Origin: Sycobia sp. Sy_11 | Taxonomy: Eukaryota > Arthropoda > Insecta > Hymenoptera > Epichrysomallidae | Direction of reading: 5' to 3' | NCBI GenBank assembly: GCA_018907035.1 | Contig: JACCIC010000038.1 | Coordinates: 2,720,001-2,784,000 of the forward strand | DNA: 64,000 nt | Shown: one piece after another, positions 32,322 to 45,714 of the stretch | Layout: each line of letters begins with the position of its first letter | Numbering within the stretch: position 1 is the first letter of the stretch | Made by a program: the position numbers and the translations under genes | Notes under the pieces: model-generated | Databases searched by the model: none | The model's input: the letters and a program-made list of their open reading frames with translations, nothing else | Told to the model about the DNA's origin: nothing

Positions 32322-34480
32322 TGCTCCCGCGTGTTTTCCTCGTTTAAACTTCAGACAAAATAGAGTTTGTATTTTCTAATAATGCGCAAGTTGCCGAACA
32401 AGATCAATATTGCGTTTGAAGTAATGAATAATTATGAGATATTTATACTAAAAGAAAACCGAATGAAAATAGAAGATGACTTATCAAGAATATTTTAGAG
32501 TTTGCCTCATATGTATATAGGGTCACTCTATCTGCAAACCATTGGTATTAATCAGTCGGAATTCGTTTTTAACTTTGATCTTAAAACTTCGGATGTGAAT
32601 ATTTTTTTTGTTTTACACATATAAAGTAATTTTAATTTTCAACTGACAAGGAGAGTCCGGGCATTTGAGTGACGGGCACGATTCTCGTTTTAGGAGAAAA
32701 CTCGGATTACGTTCAAAGGAAGGCCTAAAAATTTACAGAACCGAATGCTCACCTATTCGTAAAAAAGATTACTTCTCATTTGAAATATTTTTAATGAAAT
32801 CTCCGATTTTCACGTCGGGTTTATAGAAAATATTTCTTGAAAATATTTCAAGAAATATTCGAAAAAAGTAATTTGTAATAAACCCTCGCTGTGCACAGTT
32901 TTCGAGTTTTGGACTTTGTGTCAATTAAGTTAGGCCGAATTTATAGATAATATTTTTAATGGATAAGCACGTGTAAAGTATAATATCAGCTGAACTGAAT
33001 TTGACAATAATGAACAATTGATACATTTGTAAGCATGGATACGTTATAATAAGTGCATAATACTAATTTGGTTCATTCTTTTTTGTGGACACAATTTTCC
33101 TATATTCAGATGTTATTCAGAATAACTGGTCGCGTTAACATATAATTAGGGCGCACTTTACATTCGCTTAAATTCACTATTGACAATTGTGCACATTCTC
33201 GTGCTATTTTATAACGAAATGTGTATAACTTTATTTCATGCTTTCGTTTTTGTGTCCATTAGTTAGTGTTTTGACCGATATATTTCGTGAAGTTTGTGTC
33301 AAAAGCACATACATTATTTTATATATTACGAGTATAAAGTTACCGCATTCTTTGATTAATGTACTATTTAGAATTTTTTGATCCTTTTATTAGTTAAACA
33401 CAACTTATAATAATTTTTTAATAACAGTATAATAACGCAGTTTCCTGTTATTATAATGTGCTGTAAGTTTTCTATTATATTTATTATTAATATTTTACTC
33501 GTAAAAAAGCAATTTAAAAAAGCAATTTAAAAAAGCAAAGCACATTAAATTACATATAATTTTCTATTATACAGTGATTTTAAACAGAAGGATATAATTA
33601 ACAGCCTAGACTATTAGACTAGTTGCTAATGAAAAAAATAGATTAAAATTAAAGGAAATAGGTTTGAATCTTAGTAAATAATTAATAATAATATTACAAA
33701 CACATTTTATTTAAAGTATTACAAATAAATTCATATATATCTATTATTTATTATATTTATTCCTTAAACGGTGTAAAACTCAAATTTTTTAATTTTCTTG
33801 TTGTAAATGTGTAAAACTATTCCTTTTATTTTTATGAAGTTAATTGACACTTGTTATTTTATTCGTTAACATAATTTTTTCGATGAGAATCTTCGATTTA
33901 CGATAATTTGTTCATTTTTGTAGAGGAACAAATCATTCGAAGTTTATTCATTATTGTAATATATTTCATCGATTTTAATGGAATTATAATATATCGCAGT
34001 GTTTATTTTAACCTTTGAAAAATTTTTCTCTTAAGAGTGAAATTTCTTCTCAACATCAGACTCTAAAAATTATTTTGTAAATATTTATAAAGAAATGATT
34101 ATATTAGAATTGAATTTAATTGCAATTTTTTCTTGGATTAAACTAACTTAATAAAAAGTATTCGTTAAATGAACAAAAATTATGTTTTTTAAATAAACTT
34201 TAGCTACAGTAATATATTATGTTTTCATACAAATAATTATAAAAAAATAAACTATAGTAATTTAAAGTATTTATATTAGAAGGCTGTTTTAATCTTATAG
34301 AAATGTTGTCTGCATATCAGAAATAATGTCACTGTTATTTTTGAACGCAATATAGTATACAAGAACGGGATTGAAATAAACGTAGGATGCCCAAAGTTCT
34401 CCTCTTATAGGTAAGCATCGTAAAATATAGTATTAATTTTGAAGATACGTCTTATTTTATTATATACATATCTAATTCAT
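32319..34480. other. Long AT-rich stretch, nothing recognised
   Basis: More than 2 kb without a frame of 60 codons or a recognisable repeat. A three-fold AAAAAAGCAATTT-type tandem repeat sits near 33505-33538. Confidence 0.45.
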
Positions 34481-34751
34481 TATGGGACTGTCGATGTTCC
34501 TTTTCAATGATACGGACGAGTTTGCGATAGAAATTTTCCAAAGTTATATCCCCATTGAGGTATCCCTCGAGTAATTCACGTCAAGATACAGCAGCGTCGA
34601 GCGAAAAGCCATTTACCAGCATAATCCTCTAGCGGCGAAGCACATAAACAAAGACGGGTAATTGCATCAATTCGATACGCACGTCCGCTTTCTCAGCAGA
34701 GGAGACCCGTAGCATAATTATTGGCATCGCGCATGTCTGCGCATAGACTAT

Positions 34752-34754
<3 letters not shown>

Positions 34755-34823
<69 letters not shown>
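34755..34823. repeat. (CT)n microsatellite
   Basis: About 35 CT units. Confidence 0.9.
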
Positions 34824-34829
<6 letters not shown>

Positions 34830-35195
34830 ACTCTCTTTCCCTCTCACTCTCCTTTCATCTAACCATTCGCCGTATGTAGAATCATGCAGACGCGCAGCTT
34901 CACATACGAGCGCACACTTATTCGCTGGCTCTTGAATGTACGCTTATGCTCACGTAGGTGAAGCTACCATATATATGGGCGCGTCCGTGCGTCGGTGTTG
35001 GACTGTTCGCTGATGGAACGGGACGCTATGCAAGGTAGTTATGGTACCACGAGGATGTTAATGACCATAAACAAGCAATCACTGTAATCCACCATGAGTC
35101 ACTTCAACTGTCTGGTTACACAAATACGAGCTGCCATATGTCCGACCTAACTGACCGAGCTCAGAGTGAGTTCGAAACAGGGAGAGAGAGCGAGT

Positions 35196-35196
35196 G

Positions 35197-35277
<81 letters not shown>
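35196..35277. repeat. (GA)n microsatellite
   Basis: About 41 GA units, one of the longest pure dinucleotide tracts in the window. Confidence 0.9.
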
Positions 35278-35283
<6 letters not shown>

Positions 35284-35480
35284 GATAGGCCCGTAAACAC
35301 ACACACGCGCGCGCGCGCGCGCTGTATAGAGTATGCTGCAGCGGAAGATAGAGAGCGGTAGAGAGGAGTTCAAATAAACTATACAATGTGTGTACAGTGT
35401 GTATGTGTGTAGTTGTGATATTTAACTTACTACTGATCTGTGTGCGCACGCGAGCGCGTATATGTATATAAGTGTGTGTG

Positions 35481-37130
35481 CGTTTGTACTGCAGTACTTT
35501 TGCATAGAATCATTGCACGAAAACTTCGATATTTAATTCATTAGAGATTAGAGCACCAATTTGTACAAAATTTTAGGTTGGAGCCAAAGGATAAATAACT
35601 TTGATTGAAGAAATATTTTCTCCAAATCAAGCAAATGGTTTCATCATAAACGTTGGATAAATATGAGCAAAAAACCAATGCTCAATTAGCAGGGAATCTC
35701 CTTTTCTCTTAGACGTCACTAAAAAGAAAAAATATTTTCTAATTATTACAGAATTTATTATTATTGTCAATGTGAAATTTTTAATTATTTATAATGAACT
35801 AGAAGTTTATTTTTATAATCTCTGTTGATGGCTATAAACAATAATTTGGAAGATTAAAAAAATTTGTCTCTATCGTCACATTTTTTCAACAAAATTACAG
35901 TATCATATACTTTATTTGCAAGGGACTGTCTTTAAATTACGTAAGGGTTTTTACGTAATATTTAAAATATTATTAATGTGGGGGAATATTTATGTGGGAG
36001 ATGGAGAAGATTTTTAAAATCAAAAAGAAAAACAAAATAATCAAGAACATTTACGCAGTGCATAAATTGTTGTTCTGATTAAAAGAAAGTATTCGGAAAC
36101 TTAGTTCAGATTTGCCAAATAAGTTAGACGTATTATCGCATTTGTGACGAATTTGTCGAAGTGGAATTTGATTATTAGTATATAAAAATATTGAATGTAA
36201 ACACAAAGTATTTATTTTTCTTTCTGTTTACTTACGGACCTATTTTTTTAAAAATTTAAGAATTTGAAATCACAACATTTCGTTTTGTATATAACGACTG
36301 TAATTTTATGAATTGGTACTATCGTTCAAAACAGCTTATTTCTTTTGCTATTTCATCAACATAATTTGCAAATAAAAGAAAATGTAGAGAAAATGGGTAA
36401 CTATTAAGGCAAACTTATAAAAATGTGTAAACTCTGAATATAGTGGTTTCTATATGCTATTTACGTCTACCAAGGAAATACAGGTAAGGTAGAAACTGCA
36501 GCAGAGGAGAGAAGAGACTTAGAAACTGCGGTAAAAATCGAGCAGGATTTACGCCAACGAGTATGGCGACGATGTCCAGTCTCAATATCAATCTCCATGG
36601 CGGGTAGTGAGAGTGAGCAAGTGATAGTGTAGGAGGACCCAGGTAAGGCTTATGTAGATTGTAAATAAGTCGAGGCTATGGCCCTTCTTTTCGAAAGATA
36701 CGATGGCCCAGCGATCAGGCGAAGAGTTTCGTCCAGTGCGAAAGGTGAACCGATAAGAAGGAGGAATATATATGTATATCGATGGTTGCGTGAGGAAAAG
36801 GGAAAGAAAAAAGACCTTGCATTCGTATAAAATGTTTGACCACTCCATTGCTCCCAAAACGTAATTATTCTGCTGGGTCTAGCTTATTATTAATTTGCGC
36901 TGCTACTTGAATTATGTTCAATACTTAAAAGCTATTTTGATATAGTTAAAAACATGTTTACTTCTATCCATACAGATTCTATTGTTTCTTAAAATCCAGC
37001 GGTCATGCACCCGTTTATATTAGAAAGGACTTGTCAAGATAAAATTCTTTATCAAAATTTGAAGTACATGAAAAATAAATAAATCCTCGATTCACAGTAA
37101 AATTCATAATCCCCCATATAACAAAGGCAC
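35481..37130. other. Mostly AT-rich stretch, nothing recognised
   Basis: AT-rich DNA with a somewhat GC-richer patch at about 36470-36860 that has no coding signal (the frame of 89 codons there is unremarkable). Confidence 0.4.
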
Positions 37131-38193
37131 TCGGAATTTATGATACCACCTTCTTATTTACGATCAAGTAAGCGCTAATTAATCCCTTCGCAAAAAGAAA
37201 CTGTCAAGTTTAATTGTTAGTCATTAAAGCGATTAATTCGCCCCAGTTCAATAATGACATAAATTTAAGGCCACGATCGGAGCTCGATAAAACAAAAAGG
37301 AAGAAGATAGAAGGCGAGACAGAGGGTGGGGCAACAAGGAGCCAGCAGCATATGAGGGAGCTCGAAGAGCACCGTTGAGTATTGAAAAATTGCGCCTGTC
37401 AAACTTTAATGAAAATCCCTCGATAGGGCGATCAGTTAGTCCAAGACAAAACTCGGATGACGTCCCATTTAACGGCCGCAGTAGCACGAATTAACCAGGC
37501 CTCTCTCTTTCTCTATCTTCCTATCTCGATCTTGCTCTCTCGTTGTCACTCACGCTCCAAGCGCGAGCCAGCGCCAGAGACCAAGGCAACCAGGGCGGCG
37601 CTGTCCTTGATACGGCAGAAGGCTTCCTTCGCTGGAGCGTAAAATTAATACAAATAAATAACCTCCACTTGGCGCGCTTCGGCTTTCTGTAGAGGGCGGG
37701 CGGGGAGGGAGGACGGGAGGTCGCGCCGCTCCGGAAAGTTGGCGATGACGGCGGATGTTATTGGCAGCGGGGCCATTCGTCGCGATGATGGATGCCTGAC
37801 AGGCGCTCGCTCGCTCCTCGCCAGGCAGTTATAATAAGTAATGGGCTCACTTCCGCCGCCGACGCTGCCACCGCCACCGCTGCTTGAATGCCCGGCTCCG
37901 ACTCTTTTGCCCTCTTTCTCTCGCTGGTGATGCCGCCTTCTCGCGAGCCTGCGGTGAAAGCGGGACGGATCGAGGCAGAGCCAGTGGGAGTGAGAAAGAG
38001 AGGGGCAGGAGAGAGGCAAGACCACTCGTCTTCCTGCACTTTCTACCCCGTCTCCTTCTCGTCCACCTCCATCTCCTGCACAGAGAGCCAGGAGCACTAC
38101 CGTCTCTCCTCCTCCTTCTCCCACCCCGTTGCTGCTGCTGCTCCTCCTCCTCCTAACACTCCTTCTCATCCTACCTCTCCTTCTCTTCCTTTT

Positions 38194-38228
<35 letters not shown>

Positions 38229-38330
38229 GTAATAACTACAAATCTGTCACACATTAATTCTACGTCTGGCATAAATTCGAGCGCCAGTACACAAGCGCGC
38301 TACTCTCTCGTTCTCTCTAAACGAAAAGAA
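37131..38330. promoter_or_regulatory. GC-rich island, candidate conserved non-coding element
   Basis: About 1.2 kb of CpG-rich sequence. Its left part (37165-37265) is clean and rich in TAAT/ATTA homeodomain-type cores (GCTAATTAATCC, GCGATTAATTCG). Its right part contains trinucleotide repeats (GCTGCTGCTGCT near 38130) and a short (CT)n at 38201-38224. A 174-codon minus-strand frame is Arg/Ser/Gly low complexity. Enhancer or promoter function is inferred only. Confidence 0.3.
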
Positions 38331-39408
38331 AGGAGAAGAAGAAAAGTTATCAAGCAGACTTATTCACGCGTATACGAGCTATGTACGCTGTCGTGTGTTA
38401 CCTCGGATAAAAAATTATATCAATTTTAGTTGTCTGGGTTGTACAGTACTGAAAATTAAGAAGCGAATGACCTTGTCCGAAAAATTTGGGTTCAAAAAAT
38501 AAATTTATTTCTACATATGAAAACTAGTTGTCTTTATTTGGATTTCTAGGAAACTGCTTATTATTAGGCAAGTATCGTTAGTTAAAGTGTAGCACAAAAG
38601 TTTAAAGCCTTTGTTCTCATAAGTGTTCTAATACAATTAGACTAAATTTTACAATAAAAATTTAAAAATGTGTAATAATGTTTTTATCATACAGTTAAAA
38701 TATTTCACAGATTATTTCACAGCATGTTTTAATAATGTTTCCTTTTTTATCGATTTTTTTTATTAAAGTTATAGATCATGTAGTATCAATCTTATATAGA
38801 CGTGAATTGTTTTATTCAATAATTAAATAACCTTGGAGAAGTCGGGTAGCCCTGGAGTTTTCAAATATATTGATTTAAAAAAATATATTACAATAATGTG
38901 GTTATATATATTCGTTACGGATGCTCTATTGCTGAGTTACCGATGCCACGGCTAATTCCCTCACATTGACGATATGCGATATTTTAATATTACTTTATTC
39001 AACGTTTTTATAAAGAATATGTTTTAGGTTATGAATGTACTTTAATTTTTGCAATGAAATTTATTTTAAATTAATAATTGGTAATATACTTAATCAGATA
39101 TTTATCTATTTTTATGAATTATATATAAATTTTGGTCTAATATGTTTGTGATAAATGGCGCACTCATTAAATCATACAATTTAATAAGTGCGATAAATCT
39201 AATTAAATAAAATGCAATGGTGTATTAACTACGTATTAATTATCAAAATAAGAACGGTAGCTATTGAAAAAGTATGCCTTAAGTTTTTCAATCAACGATT
39301 TATCAAGAATCGTAGCTAATCGAGAGGGTCAAAGCTAATGGTGTGTAGCGATGTATGAAATACGAAAAAATCAGCTCGAAAGAGAAGCGAAAAGAAAGAG
39401 ATCAATAA

Positions 39409-39467
<59 letters not shown>

Positions 39468-40195
39468 AAAAGGGGGAGAGTTGGAAAGACGCACATTCGT
39501 TGAAAAATAATTAAGATTCATCTACTCACAGATTGAACTGAATATGCATCAGTCAATTCGGAAGTGTTCAAAATTTATATGAATATGCTATGATAAATAC
39601 AATCAACGCTCTTGCTCATATAGTGTACAATTATATCTGGTAAACCCAGAATGTTTTTTACAATAATATATATTTTCGGTCAGCTAAATATTATTATAAG
39701 CCATAAAAGAATAAACATGCACATTTTTCAAATAATAATGGTTCGTCTAATTTTTCAATAATTTGTTTCTTAATTTAATTGATAATTTGTATTTCTATAA
39801 TAAAGATTATTTTAGTAATTTTTGACATTTGAAATTTTATCAAGAATTATTTACTTTAGGACTAAGATAAGACGATCGACAGGTATATTATGATAAATTA
39901 TTAACATAATTTTGAATTATATGCCTTCTATATTTATTGAATGCTATATTTATGTAAAGAGAACGAGCTACATGTTGTTAAGATTTCCGCGCAAATAATT
40001 CTTTCGACTAAGAAATTGTGGAAAAATGGCAGTATATTCTACTTTAGATTGGCCTTGGTGAAAGTGGTTCACTGCTTGGTTGATCAGACAAACGGGTTTA
40101 GTGAGCTTAATTTTATTCAGTTTGTTCTCGTACAGAATTAATTGAAACAAATAAATGAACGTACATTATATTATAATATATTTGTATAAAACTAC
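38331..40195. other. AT-rich stretch with (GA)n tract
   Basis: AT-rich DNA with a (GA)n tract at about 39412-39466. The short frames present have no similarity that I recognise. Confidence 0.4.
39412..39466. repeat. (GA)n microsatellite
   Basis: About 27 GA units. Confidence 0.9.
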
Positions 40196-40745
40196 ATCAA
40201 ATACAATTATGCAGGCAGAGCAAAAGAACTTTGGCGAGGATAAAACCGTATCTTGATGGGGTGGATCGACGAATGCTTATATAACGACTACTGGAGGGGA
40301 TTGAAGCAGTTTGCGGATAGAAAGCAAAATCGCGCTCTATCCCAGCAGAGCAGGCAGATCGAAGAGAGGGCTATGCACGGATGGGAGGAGGAGGGACTGC
40401 GCTGACTCGACTGGGCTCTCTCAACCACCCTGAGAAATAACTCTCCTTCAACAGAGTCTGCATCATTTAATTTTCCTTAGTCCTGCAGCGGTACCGCGGT
40501 GGCGCAGGCGGCGGAGGCGGCGCCAAACCGATGATCTTCTCTCACGAGGATCTTACCTAAGACGAATGGGATGACTTAGCCGGCGTTTCGCCACCTATAC
40601 CCACGCGACTGGAGCGATCAGCTGATCTCAATTATTCTCGGAAAATTAACGCCGATCGATCGGGATAACATCGCCCACCACGAGTCGACCGTGCGATTAA
40701 TTATGTTCGTTGATTTTCTTCCTTTTTTCTTGCTTCTTTCCTTTT
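40196..40745. promoter_or_regulatory. GC-rich island, candidate conserved non-coding element
   Basis: Non-repetitive CpG-containing sequence, most striking at 40440-40710, with GGCGGCGGAGGCGGCG-type triplets followed by GATCAGCTGATC and GCGATTAATTATG. No coding frame reaches 60 codons even though the GC content favours open frames, which argues for non-coding sequence. Confidence 0.3.
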
Positions 40746-41614
40746 ACTCCAGTATAAGCTAATGAGTGAACAGCCCTTATTTGTAAAGCTTTGGAATTAG
40801 TCTTTCAATCTCTTTAGGGTTAATGACCAGTGTTCAAAATAAATATTTATCGAACACTTGAGCGATTTCGAAATTTTTATTTATGGTTTTATATGTTTCT
40901 ACTCGTATTATTGATAAAATTATGAAATAATGATTATATGAATTTAACGAGTTGTCGAACACTTTATTATTTTGACAGAGTAAAATCTCTTGATTTTAGT
41001 TCCAAATTTTAATTAATTATGACCCTTTTTGCATATATTAACTTTGCTTCATAATTTCTTGGTATGTCATTTTCAAAGCGTTATTATTTCCAAATAATTT
41101 GACGAATTTATAGAAAATTTTACACCAATATAGAGTATATGTAAATTCAGGGCATAACTAAAGATAATTAAAACACAATATTAAAATTATTTTCTAAGTA
41201 ATGATTTTTTCAAAATTATAATTAAAATCTTGAATCTCCTTCATGTTTCTGAAAAATAAATAAAATTAGAAAATAAAGAATCCTTGTTATTTAATGATTT
41301 AAATGTTGAAAATTCGATGATAAGGTTGGCTCACTTCTTCAGCCTTATTAAAACATATAAAATATAGAAAAATAGTATAAAAACAATATTAATCATTTAC
41401 GTAAAAAGTTACCGAATAATTAAAAGTAAAATTTATTTTATCAACCCTAATAATTTTTTTATCAGATATATAATTCGAGAAGAAATATTAGATATTTACT
41501 ATGATAATTGACAATTGACTTTTTGAAAGTAAATAGATAATTATGTAAAACTACGAATTGTAGTTATGTGAGAAAATCAATATTTGATGATTAGACTTTT
41601 TTTCTACGTAATAA

Positions 41615-41675
<61 letters not shown>

Positions 41676-42055
41676 TATTAAAAGTTGGCTTCGTTTGAAT
41701 GTTCAGATAATAATTTCAACACATAAAATCTTATGAAAAACTAGTAAAAAATTTTTAAATATCTTCAGATAACCAATGTAAGTCAGGTATATAGCTGCTC
41801 TATGCAGCATTTTCTCAATTGAAGCTTTTTATGTGAATTTTAGAATAATAGCGTTTACTTTGTAAATGTAGCAGTCAACTTATACAATCTTTCTTTCACG
41901 TGCCAAAAATAGAATTTCATAATATTGAAAGTTAATAACTCTTGCACTTTGACAAACATCTAAAATAATCGAAAAAATGCACGACTATCAATAAATGATC
42001 CGTTACCATTCGAAATGTATAAGCGTTAATTATTCGTTACCTCGTTAACCGTATC
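40746..42055. other. AT-rich stretch with (TA)n tract
   Basis: AT-rich DNA with a (TA)n tract at 41628-41671. Nothing else recognised. Confidence 0.4.
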
Positions 42056-42650
42056 TGAATGCCTTGTATCCTAGCGCAGCAATTCAACGCTAATTGATTT
42101 TCGCGGGAAACCTACTTCCTATTTCGAAAGACCTAATGCTCGTCAAGTAAGCGCGTGATTTAGATCACTAAAGGCCTGCCGAGAGCTTGTTTAGCCAGCG
42201 TGGAATCGGGCGGCGGGTAGCTCGAGAAACTGCTTAGCTCGGCCGTTACAACCCGGCACCGTCGCGGCGACTGCCCGTGAGCGCGCGCGCGTCCTCGAAA
42301 ATTGAAACCTTAGCCATCCCTCGAGAAGACGAAGGGTGGCTCGCAACGGGCTATCGAGCGAGGGGCGGAGGCGCGGCGCTCTCGTGTAGCCCAAGTTTTC
42401 GAAACAAAAATTAGAATCGCTTTTGGCGGCCATCGGACGAATAACGCGCACGTGGGCGCGGCAAATGTCGGTCTTGCGCAAAGTTCGGGGACTTCACGTA
42501 GGGCCTATAGCCTAGGGGAAGGGGATAAGCCGGGCTTTTTCGAATGGATCTACATGACGGATAAAATTGTGCTTCAGAGTGGCACGTGCTCGAAATTTCT
42601 TCTCGTTCGTTCGAGCGGAACATTCAAGTTTGGCGCTGATTTTAAAGTTA
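42056..42650. promoter_or_regulatory. GC-rich island, possible regulatory region
   Basis: CpG-rich, non-repetitive. Frames up to 107 codons occur on both strands with no recognisable domain. Confidence 0.3.
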
Positions 42651-43580
42651 GCTTCATTGTCAGAGCTACGTTACGGCAAAGGAAAGATTTTTTATATAAC
42701 ATAGTAAAATATTTCCTTTCAAAATATTTAAACATTTTCAGCAGTCTGTCCATACAAATACAAATTCTTTTCTAATACGAGTATCCATCTTTAAGATAAT
42801 GCAGTTTTTACAAAATGCATTGACAATTGTCTATATACAGTAATTAAATGCACAAATCTAACTACAGAAAAATTTACAACAATTTTATTCTGATGACTGT
42901 TTCAATGACTTAGTTATTTTCAGAATGTAGCACCACCTCCATAAGTACAGCATAATTAATAAGACGTACTGTTTGCCATAGGCACAAATAAAGAGAATAG
43001 GTAATATAATACCTGATAAAAATACAAATTTAATTAAAGGTAGAATGCTCACTACGTGCTTCCTTTGAAAAATCAAACCTTATTGTATCATTAGTAACTT
43101 TTCCATTAATTTTCTTGGATTTCTTTATTTCTATAATTTTCAGAGTATTTAAATCCTAATTTTTTCCAAAGTAAGAATTAAATTTACAATTAATTGATCA
43201 ACTTACGTTCATTATATAAGCAATATTTAAATATATCTGTTATATCTATCTTTTTTGTTATATGTTAATATATTTAAATATTTCATGATATCGATTCATT
43301 TTGAAAGATATAAATTTTAGATTAATGTAAATATTGGTTTCTTCACAAACTTTTTGAAAATGTTCAATCGCCCAAAGGGATTCGTTATAATTTCGAGAAA
43401 AATTTTGAAAAAAAACAAATCATAATTATATATTATTTTAATAATTGCAATATATTACTCATTAATCTGTGTATTAAAAAAATTAATTATAATGCATTAA
43501 TAACCCTTATGCATTATCTTCAAAAAAGCGTTATTGCAATGATGGTTTCAGAAAAATAATAAAACCTCTTTCAATCAGCA
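42651..43580. other. AT-rich stretch, nothing recognised
   Basis: No feature recognised. Confidence 0.4.
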
Positions 43581-44130
43581 TAGCTTTTCAGTGCGACCGC
43601 GGCTTCGATTTTCTGCTCGTCGCGCGCGAATCTCCAAACTCAGACTAACGCATAAAAAGAGAGCCCACCAAGACTGGAGGAGTCAGGAGGGGCTTATAAA
43701 CGCGAATCACATCGTCGAATTGTGGGAAGCGTGCAGGCGACATTTACAGCTTTCAATTTTGCCGGGTGCACTATCGCGCGCCCGCGCGCGCTTCAAGGAA
43801 TGTTAATTAAACCCGTTTGCCTTTCCTCCCACCGTTCTTCTCTACCCCTCGACTTCTCGCGGCCCGCGACTAATTAGTCGAGCACAATGTGCCGTTATCA
43901 CCTGATGCCTGGTGTGAGCGAGCAAGACGAAAGCTTCCTAAACGAAATCGTGGTGGGCGCGCGGCGCTGAGAAGCGAGCTTTGACGTTAAAATCAGAAGC
44001 TGCGCTCGATCGGCGTTGTCCTCGCTTATTGACGGATCGTCTCGCTGACAAGCCATCACCGAATGGATTTATCTCCCTGCGACTTGTCAATTAATCAAGC
44101 GCTCGTCCATTTAAGAAAACTGCACTCGCA
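43581..44130. promoter_or_regulatory. GC-rich island, candidate conserved non-coding element
   Basis: Clean CpG-containing sequence with TAATTA cores (GACTAATTAGTCG near 43868, itself a perfect palindrome) and GTCAATTAATCAAGC near 44086. There is no credible coding frame. An enhancer role is inferred from composition and motif content. Confidence 0.3.
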
Positions 44131-44586
44131 CTTTGTAATGACAATATATATTCACCCAAAATTGATTATTCGATGATAAAGTAGTAGTACCTATTTTACA
44201 TGGTGACAAACGTACATATAGCTCAATATATACATATAGTGGAATCGTATATGTAGTCAATTTTCTAAACTTTTCGGTCGAACATTTGAATTTCTATATA
44301 CCAAGTTACAATTTTACTGGGACTTTGAATCTTATGACTAACCTCATACGTGATTTCTAGTTGAAAAAAAAATCGCACACAGAGTGGCGATTATGTTGTA
44401 TCTACTATGGCTCTTCGAACAATCTGTATATATTGCAAAGAGTAAGAAAAAGGGAAAAATTTAGACTAGAAGAGAAATTGGAAATAGAATATGAGTGCAT
44501 ATAATACGTATATATCACGGTCTTAGCAGTCAGTTTCACTAGCGGCCAATAGGTGGCGTCTTGAAAGATGAATATGAACACAAAGT
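44131..44586. other. AT-rich spacer, nothing recognised
   Basis: Separates the island from the composite repeat. A 5' Helitron-type terminus was looked for here and not found with confidence. Confidence 0.35.
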
Positions 44587-44929
44587 AGTCCGCTTAAAGT
44601 ATTAATACCAAGCCAGCTCAGTTGAATAGTCATTTCCAACTTTGGGATTCGTATCCTAAAGAAGGTGTGACGTAGTCGAGTTTACCCTTTTTGTTCTTCA
44701 GGTTAATCTGACACTATTCTAACATATTATAGATATCTTTGATTTTTGTAAATTTGATTTTCTCTTATGTTGAAAAATTCTCTCTGTCTCTCTCCTTCTC
44801 CGTTTTCTCTTATAAAATGTTTAAGTATACCAAATCATATCTTCAGAAGTGAAAATAGGATATGCTTTATTTAGTTTGAACAAAAGAAATGATGGAAAAA
44901 TAGCGTTCTTTACCAAGAACCTCGGAAGT

Positions 44930-44932
<3 letters not shown>

Positions 44933-44985
<53 letters not shown>
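44933..44985. repeat. (TA)n microsatellite, left flank of minisatellite
   Basis: About 26 TA units at the same relative position as the tract in repeat copy 2 (8344-8386). Confidence 0.9.
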
Positions 44986-44989
<4 letters not shown>

Positions 44990-45000
44990 CATGTGTTGGC

Positions 45001-45530
45001 GTGTATGGGTGGTTGAATACGATATCCCGTTGCCTCAGGGTGATTTGTATTGGGAGTCTTGTGCTCAGATGATAGAATGCGATGTGCATGTGTCTCTGGA
45101 CGATTTCTACGGCAAGTAATGTATTTAGTTGATAGAAAACGATGTCCAGGTATGAGGAAATCGACTTCTATGCGAAGATTCCTGTTGGAACGGTAGAATA
45201 CGATGTTCAGATGTTTTCGAACGATTTCGATGGGGAGTATTGTGTTAGGAAGCGATGTCTAGCGTTTTCCGGACGACTTCTACTGGGACTATCGTGTTTA
45301 GTTGGTAAGAAACGATGTCCAGGTATGTCAGGACGACTTCAACGGGGAATTTCGTGTTCGGACGGTAGAAGACGATGTCCAGGTATGACGGGACGCCTTT
45401 TATGGGGAGATTTATGTTGGGACGTTAGAATACGATGTCGAGATGTGTGGGAACGACTTCTACGGGGAGTGTCATGTATAGTTGGTGGGAAACAATGTCC
45501 AGGTATGTCGGGATGATTACTATGAATAAA
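45001..45530 (+). repeat. 60-bp minisatellite, forward units
   Basis: About nine degenerate units, most exactly 60 bp long. The core is GTAGAATACGATGTCCAGG followed by GTCGGGACGACTTCTACGGG. Units diverge strongly, and one (about 45241) is a few bases short. Because 60 is a multiple of 3, a 124-codon frame stays open across units and encodes a 20-residue repeat rich in Gly, Arg and Cys. I regard it as fortuitous. Confidence 0.85.
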
Positions 45531-45714
45531 TTCGTATTCTATCATTCGAACACCCAAACTCCCAGTAAAAGTCGTCCCGGGATACCTGAACATCGTATTC
45601 TACCTTCCCAACGCAAAACTTCCTATAGCAGTCGTCCCGAGGCATATCCTATCGCCCGAACGTGATACTTTCCGTAAACGTCGTTTCGAGACACTTGGAC
45701 ATCTTAATCGTCTA

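Larger units (their letters stand above)
34481..35480. other. Mixed segment with opposed CT and GA tracts
   Basis: GC-richer sequence containing a ~70-bp (CT)n tract (34755-34823) and an ~82-bp (GA)n tract (35196-35277), followed by (CA)n(CG)n at about 35299-35322. The CT and GA tracts are inverted copies of each other about 370 bp apart. No coding frame is credible. Confidence 0.5.

Noticed and set aside
45142..45516. 124-codon frame with internal 20-residue repeats as a repeat protein
   Set aside because: It is fully explained by a 60-bp minisatellite whose period is a multiple of three; unit divergence shows no sign of protein constraint.
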